Source: Mucilaginibacter sp. PAMC 26640
GTDB lineage: Bacteria > Bacteroidota > Bacteroidia > Sphingobacteriales > Sphingobacteriaceae
DNA length: 64,000 nt
Reading direction: 5' to 3'
Assembly (NCBI GenBank): GCA_001596135.1
Contig: CP014773.1
Coordinates: 5,146,001 to 5,210,000, forward strand
Part shown: positions 26,708-35,674 of the stretch, piece after piece
Numbering within the stretch: position 1 is the first letter of the stretch
How the letters are laid out: every line of letters starts with the position of its first letter
Translations under genes and position numbers: made by a program
Notes under the pieces: model-generated
The model's input: only the letters and a program-made list of their open reading frames with translations
Told to the model about the DNA's origin: nothing
Database searches by the model: none

Positions 26708-27925
26708 CTATTCTGTACGGCCTAACTGATAATTATGCACCAGCTTACCGGCATCGTTTACCACCATAACGCCATGTACATAGTCAGCCTCCTCGTCTTT
26801 CCTGTATTCGATAGCGTACCCCTGTTTACATTTCGCTACCTGAGATAAATAAAATTTATCAGGTGGCAAGGCCCACAAAACTTTCCCTGTTTTAATATCT
26901 ATCTTTTGAATACTCATGGGCGGATCCGGTGCAGCCGTGGTGTTAACTACAATAATAACGTTATCCTGATCCTGATAAATAATAGCAGGACTAAAGTATT
27001 TTCTGCCAGGGGTAACATTGCGTTTTACGAATTGCCCGGTCTCTTTAAGGTATTTTACCTCTAATAGCTGATTAGGCTTATCGTCATCGAAGTAATCGCC
27101 CATATAACCAAATTCAAAGTAACGACTGGTATTGTAGATCTGTTTCCAAATTGCATCAGCCTCTGCCTGATTGTTTGCCAACCTCTTAACGGAGGGGAAA
27201 TAAAAAAAGGTTTCACCCTCATTATTCATCACGTCGATCATTGGCTTATAATAGTTGAATTCAAGTTTAGCCACTCCGGAACTTAATTCAGGATAATCTT
27301 TAAACGTGCTTTTAGTAACATCAGTAAGGCGATTGTTCCGGGTATCTAATTGTAACAATATGGTATTGCAGCCAATGGCGTATATCACATCGGGTGAGTA
27401 GATCTTAAATGTAAGCGAACAACGGTTATTCCGCATGGTTTCGTCGGTCATGATCCGATCGGCTATCAGTTTACCATCCATCGCATTGTTGAACTGTGCA
27501 TGCAGCTCTTGTTCAGACGTATTGTTGCCTTTAGCAATATAGTCAACGCCCATGCGCAAATAAACAGGGTCGCCGGTGGCTGTGTTTGCGTAAACAAAGC
27601 TGCTATAGTATGACCGAGGGGTTTTGTAAGTAGCGTAGGTATTGGTGGCGTTTCTTTTTGGTTGCAACAGCATCGTCACTACATAAACAATTGCTATAAA
27701 AGCGATTACCCCAATAAGTACATAAACCGGCAATTTGGGGCTTACCGGAGGCGCGGAGCTTTGCAATGGGGGCACCTGCTCGTGATGGTGATAAATATGC
27801 GTATCATCACTATCCAGGAAATATTCTGTTTGGCAGTTTTGGCACCGGTAGAAATCGGGCTTTAATTCTTGCTTGAATGTACTGCCACATTTAGGGCATT
27901 GTATCGCTTTAATGTCTTTGGCCAT
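26708..27925 (-). CDS. Zinc-ribbon / single-TM protein with propeller-like C-terminus (paralogue A)
   Basis: The 405 residues have three parts. An N-terminal zinc ribbon carries Cys10, Cys13, Cys28 and Cys31 (IQCPKCGST...CQNCQTEY). A Pro-rich linker leads to one membrane helix (about 66-88, VYVLIGVIAFIAIVYVVTML). A large C-terminal domain has PQQ/beta-propeller-like strands (YAIGCNTILLQLDT, VIIVVNTTAAP, IKTGKVLWALP). The ribbon should be cytoplasmic and the C-terminal domain periplasmic. It is a full-length paralogue of the 437-residue protein at 38386-39699: same Cys spacing, same PGRxYFSPxIxY motif near the end. Function unknown; an envelope sensor or scaffold is conceivable. Confidence 0.82.
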   Translation of the reverse strand: MAKDIKAIQCPKCGSTFKQELKPDFYRCQNCQTEYFLDSDDTHIYHHHEQVPPLQSSAPPVSPKLPVYVLIGVIAFIAIVYVVTMLLQPKRNATNTYATYKTPRSYYSSFVYANTATGDPVYLRMGVDYIAKGNNTSEQELHAQFNNAMDGKLIADRIMTDETMRNNRCSLTFKIYSPDVIYAIGCNTILLQLDTRNNRLTDVTKSTFKDYPELSSGVAKLEFNYYKPMIDVMNNEGETFFYFPSVKRLANNQAEADAIWKQIYNTSRYFEFGYMGDYFDDDKPNQLLEVKYLKETGQFVKRNVTPGRKYFSPAIIYQDQDNVIIVVNTTAAPDPPMSIQKIDIKTGKVLWALPPDKFYLSQVAKCKQGYAIEYRKDEEADYVHGVMVVNDAGKLVHNYQLGRTE

Positions 27926-27979
27926 TTAGTTAGCTAAACATTGGGAGGTGTTTTCTGTTTGAACGATAACTACATCGAG

Positions 27980-29098
27980 ATGCGTTTTATATCTATTATC
28001 TTACTTTTTACAATTATGCCGGGTGTTGGCATTTTTGCCAGTGCGCAAGCACCTGAAAATTGGTACAGTTACCACGATGCAAAAAAAGATCTTTACGGTT
28101 TTAAGGATACCAAAGGATCGATCAAAGTTCCGGCACGCTTTAATGGGCTTACCCGGGCTGCCACCTTCCGAAACATTATCGCTGTTAGGGATGATAACAA
28201 CAACAAGTCTTATTACCTTTTAAAAAACGGGCGAAAATTAGGGGCGGACAGTTTGTACGTATGGGATATGACCTACGATTGCGAGCAGGAAGAAACCATT
28301 AGGTTTAGGGACCAGGTTACAGATAAGGTAGGTTTTTTTGGCAAAAATGGCAGAATCGTTTTCCCGGCCGTTTATAATGATGCAAGGCCTTTTTACAACG
28401 GGCTTGCCTTGGTGGTGCATGACGGTAAACGTATTTGTGCCGATGGTACGCCATATAAAGCCGGTACATGCGAGCATTGGAGCTGGGAAGGCAAAACAGC
28501 GCTTATTAACATGAAAGGTGAAATAGTGGCCGACAATATAGATCTGATGGCTACCGATCATTTAAACTGGTATTCGTGCAAGATTACTGACATCCCGGCC
28601 GATACAGCCCTGCATACCTCGTTTAAGGCTAAAAACGATAAGTATTACACCTTTATCAGTTATCAAAAAGAATTTGAAAAGTGGTTTTACAAACAATTTT
28701 TAACCGGGTCGCAAACAGAGACGTTGGCATCGTATTGCTTTGATGAACTTGTGGTAGAAGGCCTATGGAAACAAACCGTTAGAAAGCAATACAACAAAGT
28801 AGCCTTTACGAAGCAGTATGGTGCTGTGTTGCGCAAAAAAATGGTTGCGATTAAGCAAAGAAAAGTGGAAGCGTTTATAGTGAGTGAAGCACTTAACCCT
28901 TACATCTATGAAGGTAAAAATTTTAAAGCTTTTTACACAGATTGTGGTGATGCTAACGAGGCAAGATTTCCATCGTTTGATGTGATAACCAACCATTTTA
29001 CTGCTAGTCGTCAGCTAAATTACCAGGAGCACTTTTCGTTTTTAAGAACAACTACAGGTTACAAAATTATAGCTGTGTCGCTAAAATCCCTTAAGTAG
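27980..29098 (+). CDS. Secreted WG-repeat-containing protein
   Basis: I place the start at 27980 (MRFISIILLFTIMPGVGIFASAQ), which is a good Sec signal peptide; an upstream ATG adds 13 polar residues. After processing come WG-type repeats (LYGFKDTKGSIKVPARFNG, then VGFFGKNGRIVFPAVYNDARPFYNGLALVVHDG, then TALINMKGEIVADN). The last about 180 residues lack repeats and look globular (YEGKNFKAFYTDCGDANEARFP). The gene is divergent from the zinc-ribbon paralogue A (54 bases between starts) and ends 5 bases from a convergent gene. Role unknown; WG repeats occur in many Bacteroidota surface proteins. Confidence 0.85.
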   Translation: MRFISIILLFTIMPGVGIFASAQAPENWYSYHDAKKDLYGFKDTKGSIKVPARFNGLTRAATFRNIIAVRDDNNNKSYYLLKNGRKLGADSLYVWDMTYDCEQEETIRFRDQVTDKVGFFGKNGRIVFPAVYNDARPFYNGLALVVHDGKRICADGTPYKAGTCEHWSWEGKTALINMKGEIVADNIDLMATDHLNWYSCKITDIPADTALHTSFKAKNDKYYTFISYQKEFEKWFYKQFLTGSQTETLASYCFDELVVEGLWKQTVRKQYNKVAFTKQYGAVLRKKMVAIKQRKVEAFIVSEALNPYIYEGKNFKAFYTDCGDANEARFPSFDVITNHFTASRQLNYQEHFSFLRTTTGYKIIAVSLKSLK

Positions 29099-29103
29099 TT
29101 TGT

Positions 29104-29721
29104 TTACATAGTTTCCAGCACATACTTATCCCATAGCTTACCTGCATATACTTTGAAACTGGTGGGTGACTTCTTAAAATCATCGCTGGTAATTACACCG
29201 CCATCGTGCTGAATAGCTTTGCCAACTTTAATTGTGCCAATACCTCTTTTGGCATATTTGGTAATTCCTTCATGCATAATGATCTTCATTTCGCTTGGGC
29301 TTATATCGCCCCGGCAGCTTAGCCGGTAGGCCACCCATACCTCGGCTTTTCCGTCTTTATCCAGGTCGGTAATGGTTAAAGAGCCCGGGATAAAGTTTGC
29401 TACCATATCTAAGTTGCAATCGGTGATCATATCATGTAGCTGCCATAATAGTAAAGGTGCTACTCCATCTTTTAACTGGTACACATAACCATAAAGATGA
29501 GCTTGTTTAAAGTCATCATCACCATTTTGCGGCTGTTCCCCGGTTTGTGTAGTTAAAGCTAAGTAATTGCCGGCATTATCCTGATATTTGATAGCCTGCA
29601 CCGGTTTGCCCAAAAAACGTATATTTTTTGGCAAGCTTGCCCCCGCCACCTTTTGCGTTTTAATTTGGCCGTTAACGCAGGCACTGATAAAAAGGAATGT
29701 TAAAAAAAGAAGAGTACGCAT
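29104..29721 (-). CDS. Secreted FG-GAP-like protein, possibly of the M949_RS01915 surface-polysaccharide family
   Basis: The 205 residues begin with a signal peptide (LLFLTFLFISACVNGQ). A DLDKDGKAEVWVAY calcium-loop-like motif near residue 120 follows LTIT, as in FG-GAP/dockerin-like loops. The pattern of ITDCNLDMVANFI before the loop and MKIIMHEG after it matches my memory of a Bacteroidota family named after a Riemerella surface polysaccharide gene. That assignment is uncertain. It is the last gene of a four-gene minus-strand operon (31690 to 29104) of small secreted proteins. Confidence 0.78.
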   Translation of the reverse strand: MRTLLFLTFLFISACVNGQIKTQKVAGASLPKNIRFLGKPVQAIKYQDNAGNYLALTTQTGEQPQNGDDDFKQAHLYGYVYQLKDGVAPLLLWQLHDMITDCNLDMVANFIPGSLTITDLDKDGKAEVWVAYRLSCRGDISPSEMKIIMHEGITKYAKRGIGTIKVGKAIQHDGGVITSDDFKKSPTSFKVYAGKLWDKYVLETM

Positions 29722-29756
29722 GTTTTGATAGATTAATTACAATAGTGATAATACAT

Positions 29757-30269
29757 TTAGTGCATACAACCAAACCAAATATAGGTGCGCTTGGCATAAG
29801 CATCGGGGTATAGTTTATTGATCTGAGCTAACTGGGCTTTCATATCCGCCGATTTAACATATGTTATGGCAGCAACTACAACGTAGAAATCTTTCGCAAA
29901 CCCTTTGTAAGCATTGCTGTACTCAATAGAAATGTAGTTGTCATTAGAGGCGCTTCCATCTCCGCGTGCCTGGTAGCAAGGGTAACCCAAATCATCTCCT
30001 CCACCGCTTCCAATGCAATCGGCCTTACTCATAGTTAAGCCGATCATCTTGTTAGGTGTAAGCCCTCTTAGATCCAGTTTTTTATATAAGCGGGTAGCTG
30101 CTTGTTTGGCTGCAGCTAATGCAGTTTTATAATCTTTGGTGCTTCTTAATATAATGATGTCTTTTGGCACTTCGGTGTTAAAATTTTCCTGCGCAGATGT
30201 TTCCGTTAGGCAGCACATTAGCATAAGGAAACTCATTATGAAAAACGGGGTGATTTTATTAAACGTCAT
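29757..30269 (-). CDS. Small secreted protein of unknown function
   Basis: The 170 residues have a signal peptide (IMSFLMLMCCLTETSAQ). The mature domain starts with a helix repeat of Lys/Ala (DYKTALAAAKQAATRLYKKLDLRG) and has a Cys/Gly segment (ADCIGSGGGDDLGYPCYQARGD). It ends with a SPOR-like alternation (YVVVAAITYVKSADMKAQLAQINKLYPDAYAKRTYIWFG). The resemblance to SPOR peptidoglycan-binding domains is only in secondary-structure pattern. Third gene of the four-gene operon, 15 bases after the previous one. Confidence 0.75.
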   Translation of the reverse strand: MTFNKITPFFIMSFLMLMCCLTETSAQENFNTEVPKDIIILRSTKDYKTALAAAKQAATRLYKKLDLRGLTPNKMIGLTMSKADCIGSGGGDDLGYPCYQARGDGSASNDNYISIEYSNAYKGFAKDFYVVVAAITYVKSADMKAQLAQINKLYPDAYAKRTYIWFGCMH

Positions 30270-30284
30270 GATTTATATATTTGA

Positions 30285-31085
30285 TTATTTCCACCATTGG
30301 CGCTTTTCTTCGGCTATGGCAGCTTTATTTGCAGGGCGTAAACCGTTGGGTATGGCATCCACAAAACTTTTCCATCCGTATTTTTCATACTCAGGCGGAA
30401 CAGTAATTCCGTCAACATCGCTAAGATCCGAACCTGGAATATTGTAATCGCCGTACTGTAGTTTTTGCGCCGCTTTGGTAGTGTGATTGACAATGTTGCC
30501 TGTAAAATAGTTATTACTGTAACCATCTATCCCAAAATCCAGTGTATCGTACAAAAGCTGGTTTTGCGTATTGATGCAGAAATCGGTAGTTAGCTCGCCG
30601 TTAATAGTTCCGCTTCCGGGGGCAGGGGCCTCGGTAAGCACCACACGGCATACCAGCTTTCCACGTTTATAACCTTTGTAAGAATCAGGTGCATGAGGGT
30701 TGTTTTCGCCCGCCTTAAATATGCCGGCTTGTGATACCATTATGCTACCCGTAAATGGCCGTATCTGATTACCAATACGTGTTTTACCTTGTACCTGGTA
30801 ACGGTACGGGTTTTCCGGATCTTTAACAACGGAGGTGTAATGAATATAAAACCGCTGATTGTTTTTTCCAAGTGTACCGTACGGCTCGGGGAATAGCTCG
30901 GATTGTTTAAGGCTAATTAATTTCAGGCGTTCTGCCCGCCATAACGGGGCCAGATTGTAACTTTTTATACTGCCATAAAAGTTAACGGTGCCGGCAGGCT
31001 GTGCATTTGTCGTGTTATTGGTTATCACCGTAACAACTATAACGCAAACCAAAGTTAGGAGCAAGCGCGTGAATCTTTTTATCAT
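30285..31085 (-). CDS. Secreted protein of unknown function
   Basis: The 266 residues start with a strong signal peptide (LLLTLVCVIVVTVITNNTTNAQ). The mature protein is beta-rich and resembles a lipocalin-like or META-type barrel in strand pattern (GTVNFYGSIKSYNL, RYQVQGKTRIGNQIRPFTGSIMV, KLVCRVVLTEAPAPGSGTI). It ends with a Trp-rich tail (EEKRQWWK). I do not recognise the family. Second gene of the four-gene minus-strand operon. Confidence 0.75.
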   Translation of the reverse strand: MIKRFTRLLLTLVCVIVVTVITNNTTNAQPAGTVNFYGSIKSYNLAPLWRAERLKLISLKQSELFPEPYGTLGKNNQRFYIHYTSVVKDPENPYRYQVQGKTRIGNQIRPFTGSIMVSQAGIFKAGENNPHAPDSYKGYKRGKLVCRVVLTEAPAPGSGTINGELTTDFCINTQNQLLYDTLDFGIDGYSNNYFTGNIVNHTTKAAQKLQYGDYNIPGSDLSDVDGITVPPEYEKYGWKSFVDAIPNGLRPANKAAIAEEKRQWWK

Positions 31086-31096
31086 TGGTGATCTAT

Positions 31097-31690
31097 TTAT
31101 TTTTCTTTGTAGATATTGAATTTTGCGAAGGGCACCTTACCAAAGTTTTTAACTGTTTCAATATCTGATGTTACCTTATCGGGATTGGTGGCATCGAAAT
31201 ATTCATGGCCGTCTTTATGTAAAAACCAGCCAAGATCGGCTGGGGCGTACTTAAACGTTACAATGCGCGACCAGCGTTGGGCAGCACCGCCATAATGCTC
31301 AACAGAAAAATAACCGTTTTTAATTGTAACTCCTGTAAAAGGGTCGCCCATTTGCCCGCCGCAGTCTACGTAATAAACTGCGTTATCGCTCCGGGCAGCC
31401 AGCTTATACGTTTCATTGGCTCGGCCTAAAAATAATAGTAGCGGTCTTTTTTCGGGGTGGTTAATTACATCAGAGGTTTTTTCTTCGCCCTTTTTGTAGA
31501 GCACCATAGCAACATCAGGGTATGTATCGCGGTTCAGGTTGCCTTTGGTAAGGCTAAGTGCTATGTAGCCTTTAGGAATAAAACCTTTAAGATTAGCCGG
31601 AACAGCTACGGCTAACTTTGGTGTTTGGGCTGCACTTGGCAAACTCCAAACTATAAGCAGAAGTGAAAAAAGATGTTTAATACTTTTCAA
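31097..31690 (-). CDS. Secreted FG-GAP-like protein of unknown function
   Basis: The 197 residues have a signal peptide ending in LPSAAQ. A region of the type NLNRDTYPDVAMVLY precedes RPLLLFLGRANETYKLAARSDN, and a GDPFTGVTIKNGYFSVEHYGGAAQRW segment follows. This order is typical of a widespread bacterial family that reads like a single FG-GAP propeller blade plus a beta sheet. It is the first gene of the operon running to 29104, whose four members are all exported. No enzyme motif is visible. Confidence 0.78.
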   Translation of the reverse strand: MKSIKHLFSLLLIVWSLPSAAQTPKLAVAVPANLKGFIPKGYIALSLTKGNLNRDTYPDVAMVLYKKGEEKTSDVINHPEKRPLLLFLGRANETYKLAARSDNAVYYVDCGGQMGDPFTGVTIKNGYFSVEHYGGAAQRWSRIVTFKYAPADLGWFLHKDGHEYFDATNPDKVTSDIETVKNFGKVPFAKFNIYKEK

Positions 31691-31821
31691 AACACATTGG
31701 TTGACGCAGTTGTGGCACTATTAAAACAATTATTTCTTAAATAGTTTTCGCTGTAAACTGCAAATAAGCCAAACCACATTAAAGCTTTGCTGTTGATAAC
31801 TGCAAATAAACTTTATATACA

Positions 31822-32817
31822 ATGTCGTTAAAGAGCCTTTCAAAAACCCGCTGGCTGATTGAACCAAACAGCGTTTCGATATATCCTTATGGCGTATTTT
31901 ATATTTTTACGATCGTCATCGCAATTCTATTCACCGGGTTACTATTAGTTTATATCAAATATCAAAACACAACTATCAGCGAGTCGCTCCCGTTCGTGCT
32001 TTTATTGTTGCTAATTATAGCGCTGTTTTGGGGTTTTGCTGCTACTCAAATCGAATTTGATAATAGTAAAGGGCGCATGCGCAAATTGTTGATGGGCTTT
32101 ATTCCTGTTACTACCTTGCCATTTAGCAAGCTCCAGGGCATTAATGCAGTAAGCAACATGGCGGGAAGTTACAATTACCGCCTGTTTAAGAAAGATGCCA
32201 GGTACGGAAACGGTATTGTTGTATCCGCCGGTTACACAAAAAATGACGATCAAAATGCTGTTGCGTTTGTAGATGAAGCAGTATATGTAATCCACGGCTT
32301 TCTTGACTTACATGATTCCGAGGCTGATTCCATATCAGAACCAATCACTTCGTACCGTTTCTTTAACCAGGAAGGGCACTTGTATACCATTAAAAACAAA
32401 AAAATGGGGGCGCTTTTTTTTGGCCTGCTCTTGTTAGTGATCGGCTTCTTTTTAATGAGGATAGAAACTAATGGCGTCTTATCTAAAATCGTAATTGTTG
32501 CAGCCACTTTATTTCTGGCGCTCATTTTCTTTAATGCAGCCTATACAACCATAACTTTCGATAAAGTTGCTCAAACTGTTGAACGGACGGGAGTGGCCAA
32601 ATTTCTAAATCGCAAGTACAATTTCGGAGCTTTTGCAGGTATTCAAACTCTCCGCAGATCCCTCAATTTTGTATATTTAGGAACCGATGTCAATATGTAT
32701 TTTGATGTGCCCGACAAAATCGGGAAACAAGAATTTCTTACGATCATCTCTATTAAAAAGAGTGCCGATATTGAGCGATTTATACAGGAATTGAATCAAG
32801 TTATAGCAAACGAATAA
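31822..32817 (+). CDS. Membrane protein with an internal duplication (2TM plus PH-like unit, twice)
   Basis: The 331 residues contain four membrane segments in two pairs (about 25-46 and 55-75, then 197-215 and 224-245). Each pair is followed by a beta-rich segment starting with a similar strand (ATQIEFDNSKGRMRKLL and YTTITFDKVAQTVERTG), like bacterial PH/YcxB-type domains. The second half therefore looks like an ancient copy of the first. It is divergent from the four-gene secreted operon. The function is unknown; the soluble domains should face the cytoplasm. Confidence 0.75.
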   Translation: MSLKSLSKTRWLIEPNSVSIYPYGVFYIFTIVIAILFTGLLLVYIKYQNTTISESLPFVLLLLLIIALFWGFAATQIEFDNSKGRMRKLLMGFIPVTTLPFSKLQGINAVSNMAGSYNYRLFKKDARYGNGIVVSAGYTKNDDQNAVAFVDEAVYVIHGFLDLHDSEADSISEPITSYRFFNQEGHLYTIKNKKMGALFFGLLLLVIGFFLMRIETNGVLSKIVIVAATLFLALIFFNAAYTTITFDKVAQTVERTGVAKFLNRKYNFGAFAGIQTLRRSLNFVYLGTDVNMYFDVPDKIGKQEFLTIISIKKSADIERFIQELNQVIANE

Positions 32818-32934
32818 TGCCTGATAAAAGGTATTTACCGCATATGATTGCTACGCAATATTTCCTCAAGAATACTTCTTATTTACGCCCGCGGCTTAAA
32901 AGGATAAGCAAGTAACAATACCATAACTCACAGA

Positions 32935-33324
32935 ATGCAACAGATTGTAAAACCGCACGACTGGCCTATTACCCCTATGCCGGAGACTATTGCAGAAACG
33001 GTAATTGATAGGAAATTATCTGCACGGGAGTGCTTTTTTTTAAGCCAGGGCTTTAAACCGCGAGAAATGGAGGAGCGGTGGTTTATGTATAGAGAAGCCG
33101 ATTGGGTTTACTTACACCGCAGCTGGACTGGATTTTGTGTTTTTAAAGCAAAGGTGGAGGGTCAGGAAGATGGATGTAAGCTAACCATGCTGCTCATCAA
33201 CAGAAACACTGACCAATATAAGTCAAACAATCTCGAATCGGATATCAATGAGTTCAATTCCATTATAGATTCTTTGATCCAAATAATCCGGCAAAGTGAC
33301 AATGATTTTTTGCGCATTAGTTAA
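32935..33324 (+). CDS. Conserved-looking cytoplasmic protein
   Basis: The 129 residues have no signal peptide. A segment of the type GFKPREMEERWFMYREADWVYLHRSWTGFCVFKAKVEG is characteristic of a small bacterial family sometimes found with macrodomain proteins. The Arg-Ser-Trp-Thr-Gly core suggests a binding pocket. This identification is from memory and no activity is assigned. It begins the plus-strand run with the ankyrin genes. Confidence 0.68.
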   Translation: MQQIVKPHDWPITPMPETIAETVIDRKLSARECFFLSQGFKPREMEERWFMYREADWVYLHRSWTGFCVFKAKVEGQEDGCKLTMLLINRNTDQYKSNNLESDINEFNSIIDSLIQIIRQSDNDFLRIS

Positions 33325-33402
33325 AGTAATTTAACCTCACAAGCTAATTGTCGAAACTAAAGTAGTAACATGCTGTTGAAAGATAAATAAACAATTAAAG
33401 AT

Positions 33403-33702
33403 ATGCTGTCATCTTTTTTAGGTAAAGACAATGGCGCTGAAAACAGCGACCAGAATAACAAAATCATGAATGCCATAGGGCCGGTAATGGCCGAACATTG
33501 GCCTAAAATAGAGCCCTATGCTGATAAGGCGTTAGCCGCTGCTCAGGATGACGATACTTTTGAAACCCTCGCCCGTAAAGTATATCCATGGCTTCCCATG
33601 ATGGTGCGTTTAGCTATCAAAGAAGACAAATTTGTAGCCTTTACGCTGCAACACAAAGGCCCGCTTCTTGCTAAACTAGCAGAAGTGAAAGCCGCGAAAT
33701 AA
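33403..33702 (+). CDS. Small helical protein of unknown function
   Basis: The 99 residues are predicted almost wholly helical (IMNAIGPVMAEHWPKIEPYADKALAAAQ, then TFETLARKVYPWLPMMVRLAIKEDKFVAFTLQHK), with no signal peptide or membrane segment. Not recognised. It lies 78 bases after the preceding gene and 27 bases before the TPR-like gene. Probably in the same transcript as the ankyrin genes. Confidence 0.65.
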   Translation: MLSSFLGKDNGAENSDQNNKIMNAIGPVMAEHWPKIEPYADKALAAAQDDDTFETLARKVYPWLPMMVRLAIKEDKFVAFTLQHKGPLLAKLAEVKAAK

Positions 33703-33729
33703 ATAGAGGTTTTACTATAATGGATTAAC

Positions 33730-34221
33730 ATGCTCTTAGGATCAACAAGTAATAATGACACATCTCCGGGTACAGAGTTGCTGGTTCTTCAATTGATCTT
33801 GCAACAGCGCTACGCAGAAGTATATCAATTGCTCAATAAGCAACAATCACCGCAAGCCTCTACGCTCTACAACATGGCACTTTGCCTGCACTGGAGCGGT
33901 AATTACCAGGGGGCTCTAAATCGGTTGGAAAATATCCGGCTCGCTCAGCAAGTAAATGGTATAAGCCAATTAAATACTAATAGTGATTATCAGGAAATTA
34001 GGAATAGGCAAAATCAAACCGATGACTATTTGCATGGCATGAGCGAAGCCTACATCCAAAGCTTTCCTGTTTTAGTTAGTGATGCCATCCTCCGCCTTAA
34101 AACAGACTGTTGGTTGCAGCTTGGTAATTACGCCAAAGTAATTGCTGTAGCTACGCCTATTGCTCATAAAGGGTACAAGAATATTACCGAAGCACTAAAA
34201 TTAGCCGAAACAAGCAAATGA
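33730..34221 (+). CDS. TPR-like small protein
   Basis: The 163 residues are helical with a TPR-type pair (QQRYAEVYQLLNKQQSPQAS followed by YNMALCLHWSGNYQGALNRLENI). A second pair comes near the end (LRLKTDCWLQLGNYAKVIAVATPIAHKG). Its stop codon overlaps the ATG of the first ankyrin gene (ATGA), a strong sign of translational coupling. It is probably an adaptor working with the ankyrin proteins. Confidence 0.75.
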   Translation: MLLGSTSNNDTSPGTELLVLQLILQQRYAEVYQLLNKQQSPQASTLYNMALCLHWSGNYQGALNRLENIRLAQQVNGISQLNTNSDYQEIRNRQNQTDDYLHGMSEAYIQSFPVLVSDAILRLKTDCWLQLGNYAKVIAVATPIAHKGYKNITEALKLAETSK

Positions 34222-35657
34222 CCAAAGATTTTGATGAAATAAGGGATGCTTACCAACGCAACATGTTTGCACCAGAAGCGGATCGTGTTGATATGTTAAG
34301 CTTGTATAAGCAGTTGCCCGACCTTAACCTTACCAGTGATTATGAGGAGAACCTCTACCATCTTGCCGCTCGCTTTACCGATGCAGATGCTATTAGGTTT
34401 TTGAAAGAGGCCGGGCTCAAACCTGGTGCAGATAAATATGGCAATACTGCGCTTCACGCGCTTACCAACACCCGGTTTAATTTCGACGATGCGAACCTGG
34501 ATGACAAAGCTGCAAAAATTTACGATACTGCTCAGGCGCTGCTTGATGCCGGAGTAAACCCCAAAAAGAAAAACGATTCGGGTAAGCTGGCTTATTTTGA
34601 AGCTGGATTGCTTTATATGTATCCATTCCTAGAGGCTATGGGCGAAGCCGGAGTCAGGATGGATGTTGCCGAATCTGGAGGGATGAACTTGCTTCATGTT
34701 ATTTGTGATAAATTAGGTAACCGGAAAGATATAAAAGGTGCAATACCTGCGGTTATGAAAACCGTGCGGGTATTGCTGGAAAAAGGTGGTATCGATATTG
34801 AAGACAAAGATGTTTTTGGCACTACCCCACTTACTTATGCGCAGCGCACTGGTGTAAAAGAAGTAGCAGCTTTAATTTCTGGCGATGAAAGTGATGTGGC
34901 CACGGGCGGAATGACCATCCACGAGGCTGTATTAAACCGCGATCCTGCTGCAGTTGAAGCCTTGGTCAAAGCCGGAGTTGATCTGAACGAGATATCCGAC
35001 CAGTACCGACGAACGCCGCTGATGCTTGTTTGTGAGTACGCTTCTGAGCCTTTGGTGAAACTATTGGCCGAGGGTGGTGCTGACGTGAATTTTAAGGCTG
35101 GCAATGGCGAAACAGCGGTGTATTATCTGCTTACCAAAGCGATGAGTAATTTGGGCCGTGGCATGAGCCAAAACAATAAAGATGTTGTTAAGATGTTACA
35201 GCTTTTGATAGCTAACGGACTTGATTTAGATACCGCTGTTGATAATGAAGGCAATACCGCCCTCAACCTGCTGTGCCAGGCTAATCACTACCTGGCTGAT
35301 TTGAATACCAGCCTGGGCGAAGAGTTGATTGATGCCGGAGCCGATGTTAATCAGCCTAATCAATCAGGTAAAACACCTTTAATGTCATTTGCCGGGCGGG
35401 GCAACGAAATGAAATACGGTATTGCAGAATTGTTGCTGGACCATGATGCCGACGTTACTTATGTAGATCAAGCTGGTAATACATCTTTGATCTATGCCGC
35501 GGGAAATTCTGACCATATGTCGGGTAAAAGGATAGTCTCTTTGATCTTGGAGAAAGATAAATCAATTGTAGAACGTGTAAACAACGCCGGGCAAACCGCC
35601 ATGGATATAGCCATTCAGCAAAACAATGAGGCTGTGGTTAAACAACTAATGAGTTAA
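34218..35657 (+). CDS. Ankyrin-repeat protein 1
   Basis: The 479 residues lack a signal peptide and are built from degenerate ankyrin repeats. Clear units begin at DKYGNTALHAL, SGGMNLLHVICDKLG, DVFGTTPLTYAQRTG, MTIHEAVLNRDPAAVEALVKAGVDLN, QYRRTPLMLVCEYASEPLVKLLAEGGADVN, EGNTALNLLC, SGKTPLMSFAGRGN and AGNTSLIYAAG. The protein should be a cytoplasmic protein-binding scaffold. Start is fixed by the 4-base overlap with the TPR-like gene. A second ankyrin gene begins 17 bases later. Confidence 0.85.
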   Translation: MTKDFDEIRDAYQRNMFAPEADRVDMLSLYKQLPDLNLTSDYEENLYHLAARFTDADAIRFLKEAGLKPGADKYGNTALHALTNTRFNFDDANLDDKAAKIYDTAQALLDAGVNPKKKNDSGKLAYFEAGLLYMYPFLEAMGEAGVRMDVAESGGMNLLHVICDKLGNRKDIKGAIPAVMKTVRVLLEKGGIDIEDKDVFGTTPLTYAQRTGVKEVAALISGDESDVATGGMTIHEAVLNRDPAAVEALVKAGVDLNEISDQYRRTPLMLVCEYASEPLVKLLAEGGADVNFKAGNGETAVYYLLTKAMSNLGRGMSQNNKDVVKMLQLLIANGLDLDTAVDNEGNTALNLLCQANHYLADLNTSLGEELIDAGADVNQPNQSGKTPLMSFAGRGNEMKYGIAELLLDHDADVTYVDQAGNTSLIYAAGNSDHMSGKRIVSLILEKDKSIVERVNNAGQTAMDIAIQQNNEAVVKQLMS

Positions 35658-35674
35658 ATTGATAAATACGGCAA

